Assembly (NCBI RefSeq): GCF_944323605.1 | Contig: NZ_CALUTC010000001.1 | Span: 124,001-188,000, forward strand | Length of the DNA stretch: 64,000 nt | Source of the DNA: an uncultured Campylobacter sp. | GTDB lineage: Bacteria > Campylobacterota > Campylobacteria > Campylobacterales > Campylobacteraceae | Direction of reading: 5' to 3' | Shown: in pieces, positions 28,169 through 34,646 of the stretch | Layout of the letters: each line of letters starts with the position of its first letter | How positions within the stretch are numbered: position 1 is the first letter of the stretch | Position numbers and translations under genes: made by a program | The notes under the pieces: model-generated | Database searches by the model: none | Told to the model about the DNA's origin: nothing | What the model saw: only the letters and a program-made list of their open reading frames with translations

Positions 28169-28711
28169 ATGAAAAAAATATTTCTAACTTTTTTAATCTT
28201 TCTAAGCTTAAGCTATGCAAAAGACTTAGATATATTAAGTATAGCAAGCAATGGTTCTTTAAGTGATAAAACTTCATATAAACTTAATGATGATGAGTTA
28301 AAACAGGTTGTGGGTGGGTTTGTTCTTTATAGTAGTGATATAAATTATCTTGTAGGTCGTGTCGGATATAGGGATAGATTGGGTAAAAACATTTGGTATA
28401 AGGAGTATTATTATGTAGTTCCAGATAAATACGACAGCCCTAGTGATTTAGTATTTTATAATTGGCTAACAATATTAGATCCTATCAATGAATATCCAGT
28501 GATAGAAGCTACATATAATTTTCAAACAGGACAAATAGATACTAGATTTATAGTTGTAAATACACTTACTCAAGGGCATAGAGACGGTTTTAAAATAGAT
28601 CCATTGGCACAAGAGATTTATAATAAATTATCCCCAATTGCAAAGCAGTGGATATACAATAATAGATATCGCATAGATCTTTTATACGGTCAAAATAGGG
28701 TAGGTAAATGA
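28169..28711 (+). CDS. GG-leader secreted precursor 1
   Basis: This 180-residue precursor has a two-part leader: a Sec signal peptide (MKKIFLTFLIFLSLSYA, cut predicted after residue 17), then a 33-residue bacteriocin-type leader ending LNDDELKQVVGG at residue 50. The core of 130 residues is rich in Tyr and has no cysteine. It includes EATYNFQTGQIDTRFIVVN, a segment recognisable in the other cores. I use the ATG at 28169 because AAAGGAGAATAA precedes it; the frame stays open upstream by chance. Function unknown; a large bacteriocin-like or surface-assembled protein are the options. Confidence 0.82.
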   Translation: MKKIFLTFLIFLSLSYAKDLDILSIASNGSLSDKTSYKLNDDELKQVVGGFVLYSSDINYLVGRVGYRDRLGKNIWYKEYYYVVPDKYDSPSDLVFYNWLTILDPINEYPVIEATYNFQTGQIDTRFIVVNTLTQGHRDGFKIDPLAQEIYNKLSPIAKQWIYNNRYRIDLLYGQNRVGK

Positions 28712-29580
28712 TAAATTTTGCAACTAGCACACAAGTTTTTACTCAATCATCAGATAAAATTTATAAAAGCGATGTTAAAAACACACAAGATGAGAGTAAG
28801 TTAGGAAAGGTTCAAGTGTGGTTTAATCCGTTATTTGTGGAAGGCGGTAAGGAGTTTAAAGATAGCATAATAAATCAATCTATAAATATAAAAGATAGCC
28901 CTAATTCCACCTTAATCACTCATTCACAGGCTAGTAATGCTAGAGCAAGGATAGATAAGTTAATAAAACAAGTCTTTGATAGTGCTTTAGAGCAAGCAAA
29001 GGGCGATGATAAACTCTATAATGATTTAATGATGATGAATCCTAGCAATGATACAAAAACTTATATAAATTTTGAGGAGCTTATGAATAAAGCTGATAAA
29101 CTTTTAAAAGAAAAAAATACTGATAATTTTAGTGAAAATAGTAATGAGCTTTATCTTGATATTAATTTGTATTTTGCCGATTATTATTCTTATGCTATTG
29201 GTTTTGATGATCTATTTTCTTATCTAAAAGAAAAGTTACCAAATTTAGATATACCATATGATGAAATAAATGAAAATGTTTCAATTATAAAAGACTATGT
29301 AAGCAGTAATTATAAGAGTATAACCCTTGATAATGGCGTAGTTGTAAAAGCAGATGATGATATGCTTAAAATATATAGAGCAGATGATAAATTTAGTGAG
29401 ATAAACGTTGAAAACACAAAATTTAATACCCTTTTTTCTCTCTTTGATAGTAGAGAAAAAGAAAATATTTTAAAAGAAAAAATTAATTTAGAAGAAAAAT
29501 TTAAAGATATAAATTTAAATACAAAACAAAGCCCTTTAAGTGAGTTACTAAGAAAAGATTTTAAAAAGGATAAAATTTAA
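28708..29580 (+). CDS. Helical partner protein B (SPLSELL family)
   Basis: This 290-residue protein overlaps the GG precursor by ATGA, so the two are translationally coupled. The N-terminus is Ser/Thr/Asn-rich without a signal peptide (MINFATSTQVFTQSSDK). The middle is helical and acidic, then TLDNGVVVKADDD, NTKFNTLFSLFDSREKE and a terminal NTKQSPLSELL. No cysteines and no known domain. Possible roles: cytoplasmic chaperone for its precursor, immunity partner, or a protein exported by the flagellar apparatus. None can be chosen from sequence. Confidence 0.8.
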   Translation: MINFATSTQVFTQSSDKIYKSDVKNTQDESKLGKVQVWFNPLFVEGGKEFKDSIINQSINIKDSPNSTLITHSQASNARARIDKLIKQVFDSALEQAKGDDKLYNDLMMMNPSNDTKTYINFEELMNKADKLLKEKNTDNFSENSNELYLDINLYFADYYSYAIGFDDLFSYLKEKLPNLDIPYDEINENVSIIKDYVSSNYKSITLDNGVVVKADDDMLKIYRADDKFSEINVENTKFNTLFSLFDSREKENILKEKINLEEKFKDINLNTKQSPLSELLRKDFKKDKI

Positions 29581-29605
29581 TTTAAGCAAAAAAAAAGTAT
29601 CTTTA

Positions 29606-29619
29606 GGAATACTTCTTGC
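29606..29619 (+). promoter_or_regulatory. Sigma-54 type promoter, unit 2
   Basis: GGAATACTTCTTGC with following TT keeps GG-N10-GC spacing. The 5' leader to the next start would be about 170 bases, longer than in unit 1. A TATAAT box at 29748 may give a second, vegetative start. Confidence 0.6.
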
Positions 29620-29673
29620 TTGAATTACTTTAAGTTTTTATATATTTTTATATCTTTATATTTAAAAAGTATG

Positions 29674-29689
29674 TGTTTCAAAAAGTAAA
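29674..29689 (+). repeat. Shared 16-bp upstream element, unit 2 copy
   Basis: TGTTTCAAAAAGTAAA occurs here and at 31232-31247 and 32949-32964, each time 83-100 bases before the ATG of a GG precursor. It could be a conserved regulatory site or a remnant of unit duplication. Confidence 0.45.
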
Positions 29690-29747
29690 TTTTTTAAAAT
29701 AAAAATAATTTTAAAAATATATAAAATAAAAAAAATTATGTTTTAGA

Positions 29748-29753
29748 TATAAT
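29748..29753 (+). promoter_or_regulatory. Possible sigma-70 -10 box, unit 2
   Basis: TATAAT in an AT-rich stretch, 37 bases before the GG precursor start. The surroundings are so AT-rich that a chance match is possible. Confidence 0.35.
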
Positions 29754-29789
29754 TAAATTAACAATAAAAACATCTGAGGAGAAAAATTT

Positions 29790-30303
29790 ATGAAAAAAAT
29801 ATTTTTATCTTTCTTACTATTTCTAAGTTTAATTTCTTTTACTTATGCAAAAGACTTAGATATACTAAGTATAGCAAGTAATGGTTCTTTAAGTGATAAA
29901 ACTTCACATAAACTTAATGATGATGAGTTAAAAGAAGTTGTGGGAGGGTTTCACTTAGTCAGCGATATGCCATTTTTTTTATAATGGAGTTACAAATGCT
30001 TTTGGCAATAGGCTTTATTTTGAAGCCTATTATGAAGTAGCTGCTAGTAATATAGCAGAGAGTTTTTTTATAAATAATTCAACTATAAATTTTGGGGAAA
30101 AGGTGGCATTAAGAGGAAATTATGATTTTAAGTCAAATACTATGACTGTAACTCTTGTTGCTTTTAATAAAAATACTAAGCAAATAAGAATGTTAAATCA
30201 AAATCATCCAGATGTATTGACTATAAACAGGCAATTAGGACAACTTGTAAGAAATTATATGAATATACATAAGAATACTTTGTTTGATAAAACAAGACTC
30301 TAA
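29790..30303 (+). pseudogene. GG-leader secreted precursor 2, frameshifted at a T8 run
   Basis: The leader is intact, with three extra residues in the signal peptide and LNDDELKEVVGG at the end. The frame then stops after residue 64, just behind a run of eight T's (29973-29980). With seven T's it continues to 30303 and gives about 170 residues. Its core is clearly related to precursor 4: AYYE, YDFKSNTMTVTLVAFNK and TKQIR match AYYE, YNFKTGKSDIQLVGFNK and TKQIR there. So this is one gene, either out of frame in this genome (decay or slippage) or miscalled at the homopolymer. Confidence 0.8.
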
Positions 30304-30319
30304 AACAAGGATTTAAGAA

Positions 30320-31222
30320 ATGATAATACAATCTAAATCTGTATCAAATTTAAATGCAAACACTTTTAACAATAGCTCTAGTGTGGTAAATGTAAAATTT
30401 AGTGAAGTTTTAGGTCAAAATGTACAAGCTAATTCAATCAAGCTAGATGATGAATCCATACAGCCTTCAAGATATCTTGGATACCAAAATAATAGTCTTG
30501 AAATAAGCGATGATGCTTTTAAAAAATCTATTTTAGAACTACAAAGCTTATTTTCAAGTGCTATAAATTCCCTTAAAATTAGAGGATTTGACGAAGAATA
30601 TGAAAAAGCAAGTGCTATGTTTAATACGCTTGAAAGTAATTTTTTGAATGACAATTCTTTTAATAAGGTTCTAAGTGTAAGCGAGTTTAAAAAAAGCATA
30701 GAACCTCTTGTAAAAGATGTATCTACGCTTTCTAAATACGAAAAACACAAGGATATTTTTGTAGAAAAATCAAAAGAATTAGCAAGTAAGATGAGTGCTT
30801 TTTTTGATAATTCAAGCACCAATCTTGCCACATCTTTTTTGGATATACTTGCTTATATAGGGGATAAACTACCAAATTCGGCTTTGGATAGGATAAACGA
30901 AAATATAGAAAAAGTTTTTTCATATCAGAAAAATACTATAGAAAAAAATAAGATATCAGATGAGTATATCCTCATACTTAGCGATGGCACTATCATAAAA
31001 ACAGATGATAACTTTGAAAATTTAGATTTTGTTATAATAAATCCAAAAGAGCAGGTAAAAGTAAGTGCTAAATTTGAAGATGAAAAATACGATTCTTTGT
31101 TTTCTATGAAAGATAGCGAGAATGATTCTTTTATAAAGATTGAAGCAATAGAAAGTAAGAGACTTTATAAAAACACAAAACAAAGCCCTTTAAGTGAGCT
31201 TTTAAATTCTAAGGACTTATAA
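30320..31222 (+). CDS. Helical partner protein C (SPLSELL family)
   Basis: This 300-residue member of the partner family starts 16 bases after precursor 2, with ACAAGGA before the ATG. The N-terminus is Ser/Asn-rich (MIIQSKSVSNLNANTFNNSS). It has helical stretches, LSDGTIIKTDDN, a short YDSLFSMKDSE block and the terminal KNTKQSPLSELLNSKDL. No signal peptide. It resembles protein E more than A or D through the middle (KSIEPLVKDVSTLSK against ERIEPLAKEVLWLSK). The last 50 or so bases lie in the 312-bp direct repeat. Confidence 0.8.
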   Translation: MIIQSKSVSNLNANTFNNSSSVVNVKFSEVLGQNVQANSIKLDDESIQPSRYLGYQNNSLEISDDAFKKSILELQSLFSSAINSLKIRGFDEEYEKASAMFNTLESNFLNDNSFNKVLSVSEFKKSIEPLVKDVSTLSKYEKHKDIFVEKSKELASKMSAFFDNSSTNLATSFLDILAYIGDKLPNSALDRINENIEKVFSYQKNTIEKNKISDEYILILSDGTIIKTDDNFENLDFVIINPKEQVKVSAKFEDEKYDSLFSMKDSENDSFIKIEAIESKRLYKNTKQSPLSELLNSKDL

Positions 31223-31231
31223 TGTTTAAAC

Positions 31232-31247
31232 TGTTTCAAAAAGTAAA
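31232..31247 (+). repeat. Shared 16-bp upstream element, unit 3 copy
   Basis: TGTTTCAAAAAGTAAA, as at 29674. This copy lies within the long direct repeat, 83 bases before the precursor 3 ATG. Confidence 0.45.
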
Positions 31248-31281
31248 AATACTAAATAAAATTACTTTTTTTAATATTTAG

Positions 31282-31310
31282 TTTTTTACATTGTGTGTTA
31301 ATGTAAAAAA
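31282..31310 (+). promoter_or_regulatory. Perfect 11-bp inverted repeat before the unit 3 ribosome site
   Basis: TTTTTTACATT-GTGTGTT-AATGTAAAAAA forms a hairpin with a 7-base loop, ending 9 bases before the AAGGAG of precursor 3. It is A-rich rather than T-rich downstream, so it is a poor plus-strand terminator. A leader hairpin controlling stability or translation, or an operator, is more likely. Confidence 0.5.
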
Positions 31311-31330
31311 AAAATATAAGGAGAATAAAT

Positions 31331-31897
31331 ATGAAAAAAATATTTCTAACTTTTTTAATCTTTCTAAGCTTAAGCTATGCAAAAGACTTAGACATATTAA
31401 GTATAGCAAGCAATGGTTCTTTAAGTGATAAAACTTCACACAAACTTAATGATGATGAGTTAAAACAGGTTGTGGGCGGGTTGTATGTAAATCATTTCGA
31501 AGCTTTTTATAATCCTAGCGGTAATGGAACGGGAGTTTTTAAACAGTATTTTACACTAAGTCTTAGTGATGATGAACGCAGACTAGGTTCTATATGTTTT
31601 GATACTCGTTGTTCTAATTATGGCTATACGTCACAAGCTATGTATAATGAGTTTGTGCTACATACAAGAAGCGGTAAAGATACAGCTTTTTTGTTGGCTA
31701 CATATGATACGAGCACAAACTACATACGATATGATTTTCTTGTAAAGCACAGTCCAGATGATAGATTTTATTTTGTTGCAACTCCATCTATACAGTATAT
31801 AAGAGACGGTATAGTTATTACTACAAATATAAATGATATAGTTTATCAAAATGCACACCTTTTGCAGTATATTCACAATAACGGTAGATTGCCATGA
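31331..31897 (+). CDS. GG-leader secreted precursor 3
   Basis: This 188-residue precursor has a leader identical in protein sequence to that of precursor 4 and differing from precursor 1 only at Tyr37 (His here). The Sec signal ends in SYA at 17 and VVGG at 47-50. The 138-residue core is the only one with two cysteines (ICFDTRC), which could form a disulphide in the periplasm. It holds LATYDTSTNYIRYDFLVKH, the equivalent of the shared core motif. The ribosome site is AAGGAG, 7 bases before the ATG. Confidence 0.82.
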   Translation: MKKIFLTFLIFLSLSYAKDLDILSIASNGSLSDKTSHKLNDDELKQVVGGLYVNHFEAFYNPSGNGTGVFKQYFTLSLSDDERRLGSICFDTRCSNYGYTSQAMYNEFVLHTRSGKDTAFLLATYDTSTNYIRYDFLVKHSPDDRFYFVATPSIQYIRDGIVITTNINDIVYQNAHLLQYIHNNGRLP

Positions 31898-31910
31898 AAG
31901 GAAATTTAAG

Positions 31911-32939
31911 ATGATAAATACAAATGTTGTTTTTACTGGGATGAAAAATTATGAAGCTAATAAAACAATAAATTACAAAGACACTTCCTTTGACAACAAT
32001 CTTTATGAGATTCAAAATACCATTGTGCAAAAAGATGGCTTTGATTTAAATTTCATAAAAGATTATATAAGTAATGCTTTTGAAGTTGATAAAAATGTAG
32101 ATAAATATGCAAATTCAAAACTAGATACTAGTAAATTAAATATAAAAAATGCTAAAGAAGATTTTGAAATTCTTAAAGACGGTTCTATGCATATGACATT
32201 CTTTCCAAAAAGCACAAATAGCTTTTTTTCTTCATATCTAAGCAGTCAAACCCAAAATGAGGTTAGCGAAGCTTCTTATAGACAGTCTTTGCTTAATCTT
32301 ATAAGCCTTGCAGAACAAATTCTTTCTTATGTAGAAAAAGAACAAGGTTTAGATAGTAAGCTTCATTGGGATTTGCAGTCTTATTTGATGATTATAAAAT
32401 CAGATGTAGATATATTTGAAAAAAATCTTGCAAATATATACGAAAAAGTTCAAAATTATGACGGAAGCAAAGAGCAAAAAGATGAAATTTTACTAGAAGC
32501 AAACAAATATACTTATGGTATGCAAGGATCAGAGGTTTCTTTGGCTAATTTTTTTGATTATGCAATAGAGCAAATAGACGGCTTGGATAAAGATTACATA
32601 ATGCAAGAGCTAAAAAATATCAAGGGCTACCGAGATAGCAACTCCTTAGATAACGGTTTAACACTTATGGACGGCACACAGCTTAGCTTAGATGATAATG
32701 GAAATTTTGATATAAAGCTTTCTTCTAGTTTGGCATTTTCAAATTTGGATTTAGCAAATTTAGATATGAAAAATAGAATTTTTAACACCCTTTTTTCTAT
32801 TTTTGATAATAGAGAAAATAAAATGAAAGAAAATTTAAGTTTAAAGCAAGATATAAATTTAGAAGAAAAAGCTAAAAACACAAAGCTAAACACAAAACAA
32901 AGCCCTTTAAGTGAGCTTTTAAATTCTAAGGACTTATAA
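31911..32939 (+). CDS. Helical partner protein D (SPLSELL family)
   Basis: I use the ATG at 31911 (AAAGGAAATTTAAG before it), giving 342 residues beginning MINTNVVFTGMKNYEANKT; an in-frame ATG at 31851 lies inside precursor 3. It is closest to protein A: YVEKEQGLDSKLHWDLQ here against FVIEQQGSDSDLSWNLQ in A. It ends FNTLFSIFDNREN ... LNTKQSPLSELLNSKDL. Probably helical and acidic, no signal peptide, no cysteine. The 3' end lies in the second copy of the direct repeat. Confidence 0.8.
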   Translation: MINTNVVFTGMKNYEANKTINYKDTSFDNNLYEIQNTIVQKDGFDLNFIKDYISNAFEVDKNVDKYANSKLDTSKLNIKNAKEDFEILKDGSMHMTFFPKSTNSFFSSYLSSQTQNEVSEASYRQSLLNLISLAEQILSYVEKEQGLDSKLHWDLQSYLMIIKSDVDIFEKNLANIYEKVQNYDGSKEQKDEILLEANKYTYGMQGSEVSLANFFDYAIEQIDGLDKDYIMQELKNIKGYRDSNSLDNGLTLMDGTQLSLDDNGNFDIKLSSSLAFSNLDLANLDMKNRIFNTLFSIFDNRENKMKENLSLKQDINLEEKAKNTKLNTKQSPLSELLNSKDL

Positions 32940-32948
32940 TGTTTAAAC

Positions 32949-32964
32949 TGTTTCAAAAAGTAAA
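32949..32964 (+). repeat. Shared 16-bp upstream element, unit 4 copy
   Basis: Third copy of TGTTTCAAAAAGTAAA, inside the second long repeat, 83 bases before the precursor 4 ATG. Confidence 0.45.
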
Positions 32965-32998
32965 AATACTAAATAAAATTACTTTTTTTAATATTTAG

Positions 32999-33027
32999 TT
33001 TTTTACATTGTGTGTTAATGTAAAAAA
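32999..33027 (+). promoter_or_regulatory. Perfect 11-bp inverted repeat before the unit 4 ribosome site
   Basis: Identical copy of the 31282-31310 hairpin, carried by the long direct repeat, just before AAGGAG and the start of precursor 4. Confidence 0.5.
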
Positions 33028-33047
33028 AAAATATAAGGAGAATAAAT

Positions 33048-33542
33048 ATGAAAAAAATATTTCTAACTTTTTTAATCTTTCTAAGCTTAAGCTATGCAAA
33101 AGACTTAGACATATTAAGTATAGCAAGCAATGGTTCTTTAAGTGATAAAACTTCACACAAACTTAATGATGATGAGTTAAAACAGGTTGTGGGCGGGTTT
33201 TATATACTCAATACCAACAAACCTTATTTTACTGATAGTGTCATAAATAATTACGGTCAAAAGTTCGGATTTACAGCATATTACGAGTTAGGATATAGCG
33301 ATAACTTTGAAAAATCGCTTATTGATAACGCAAATTTTAGATTTAACGATAAGGTTGTTATAAAAGCCCATTATAATTTTAAGACAGGTAAAAGCGATAT
33401 TCAGCTAGTAGGATTTAACAAATATACAAAACAAATAAGAAGAGTAGGGCACAATAGTTTAATAAATAATTTAATACCTCAGGTTCAAGGCTTGTTAAAT
33501 AAGCACAAAGATAGCCTTTTTAACCCATACAATAGATTCTAA
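33048..33542 (+). CDS. GG-leader secreted precursor 4
   Basis: This 164-residue precursor has the same 50-residue two-part leader as precursor 3 and a 114-residue core without cysteine. The core contains AYYELGYSDNF and KAHYNFKTGKSDIQLVGFN, closely matching the frameshifted precursor 2. It ends in a basic, probably helical segment (QGLLNKHKDSLFNPYNRF). Cores 2 and 4 are thus one subfamily, and 1 and 3 are further away. Expected to be exported by Sec and trimmed after GG by the C39 peptidase (inference). Confidence 0.82.
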   Translation: MKKIFLTFLIFLSLSYAKDLDILSIASNGSLSDKTSHKLNDDELKQVVGGFYILNTNKPYFTDSVINNYGQKFGFTAYYELGYSDNFEKSLIDNANFRFNDKVVIKAHYNFKTGKSDIQLVGFNKYTKQIRRVGHNSLINNLIPQVQGLLNKHKDSLFNPYNRF

Positions 33543-33554
33543 AAAGGAGCGAAA

Positions 33555-34646
33555 GTGTTAAGCAGTTCTATTGCTAATGGCTTTTCTTCAGAAGATAAGT
33601 TTTTTTCTGAGCTATACACTTCTAAAAATAAGATAGATATAGACTTTGATAAGGCTTTGAGTGATTTAAAAAATGGTGAGTCCGGTTTTTCGCTTTTATG
33701 GGATAAGAAAGATGTGGAAAATGAGTTAAAAGCTTATTTTAGAGATGGTAGATCTATTTATCGTAAAAGTTATTATACTGATAGGTATTTTAATACTTAT
33801 ACCAACAATTCTTTTAAGATGGATAAAAGAGATAATTATATAAGCGAACAAGAGCTTAAAAATGCTATAAATTATCTTAATGAAACCTTTAACTCTGTTA
33901 AAAACTTTTTTGAAAGCGAATTTGGAAAAGATAGTGCCACATTCATACAACTTGAAAGATTTGATTTACAGATACACGATTCCTTATCTTTATCAGAAAC
34001 TACAAGCGACTTTAGAGAAAGGATAGAACCTTTGGCAAAAGAGGTTTTATGGCTTAGTAAAAGCGAATCTCAAAAGGAGCTTTTTGCTGAAAAATCAATC
34101 GAGCTGGGCATAGAATTAAGGCATCATTTTACCGGCGATAGAATTTTTAATGCTTTTTCTCAAGTTGCTGATACTTTTGATTCTATTTTTTCTTATTTTG
34201 AAAACAAAACCTTAGGGCTTGATATGAAAAAGATAAGAGAAAACATAGAGCTAATAGCAAACTATGATACAAGTTATGCTAAACCCACTCCTATTGGTGG
34301 CGAATATACCCTTACCTTTTCAGACGGCACACAGATAAAGATGAGTGATGATATAAAAAGTTATGATTTTAAGATACTTGATAAAAATAATCAACTTATC
34401 TTGGCTGCCGACTTTGATGATGATGTTATAAGCTCTCTTTTTTCTATATTAGACTATAGAGACTTAGAAACTAGGACAAAAGAGTATTTAAATAAAACTA
34501 AAGATGTAAATTTAAAACAAAGCTTTGATAAAGAAGACCTAAGTAAGTTACAAAATTTAAGTTTAGAACAAAAATTTAATAGCACTACAAATTTAAATAA
34601 AGAAGAAAAAAGCCCTTTAAGTGAGCTTTTAAATTTAGAGTTTTAA
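33555..34646 (+). CDS. Helical partner protein E (SPLSELL family)
   Basis: A GTG start at 33555 follows AAAAAGGAG, 12 bases after precursor 4. With 363 residues it is the longest partner. It has a Ser-rich N-terminus (SSSIANGFSSED), long helical stretches, LTFSDGTQIKMSDD, SSLFSILDYRDLE and the terminal EEKSPLSELLNLEF. It has no signal peptide. It abuts the outer-membrane gene, whose ATG follows its TAA directly. Confidence 0.8.
   Translation: MLSSSIANGFSSEDKFFSELYTSKNKIDIDFDKALSDLKNGESGFSLLWDKKDVENELKAYFRDGRSIYRKSYYTDRYFNTYTNNSFKMDKRDNYISEQELKNAINYLNETFNSVKNFFESEFGKDSATFIQLERFDLQIHDSLSLSETTSDFRERIEPLAKEVLWLSKSESQKELFAEKSIELGIELRHHFTGDRIFNAFSQVADTFDSIFSYFENKTLGLDMKKIRENIELIANYDTSYAKPTPIGGEYTLTFSDGTQIKMSDDIKSYDFKILDKNNQLILAADFDDDVISSLFSILDYRDLETRTKEYLNKTKDVNLKQSFDKEDLSKLQNLSLEQKFNSTTNLNKEEKSPLSELLNLEF

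Larger units (their letters stand above)
31171..31482 (+). repeat. 312-bp perfect direct repeat, copy 1
   Basis: By eye every base matches 32888-33199, offset 1717. It covers the 3' end of partner gene C, the intergenic leader with its hairpin, and the whole signal peptide plus GG leader of precursor 3. Identity stops at the base after the GG codons, where the cores diverge. Confidence 0.9.
32888..33199 (+). repeat. 312-bp perfect direct repeat, copy 2
   Basis: Second copy of 31171-31482. It spans the end of partner gene D, the intergenic leader and the complete leader-coding part of precursor 4. Recombination between the two copies would delete 1717 bp and join the unit 3 upstream region to the unit 4 core. 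Confidence 0.9.

Noticed and set aside
31282-31310. Plus-strand intrinsic terminator before precursor 3
   Set aside because: The stem is AT-only at its base and is followed by A's, not T's, on the plus strand, then immediately by a ribosome site.
31851-31910. In-frame ATG at 31851 as the start of partner protein D
   Set aside because: It is inside precursor 3; ATG 31911 has an AAAGGA ribosome site and gives the MIN-type N-terminus of the family.
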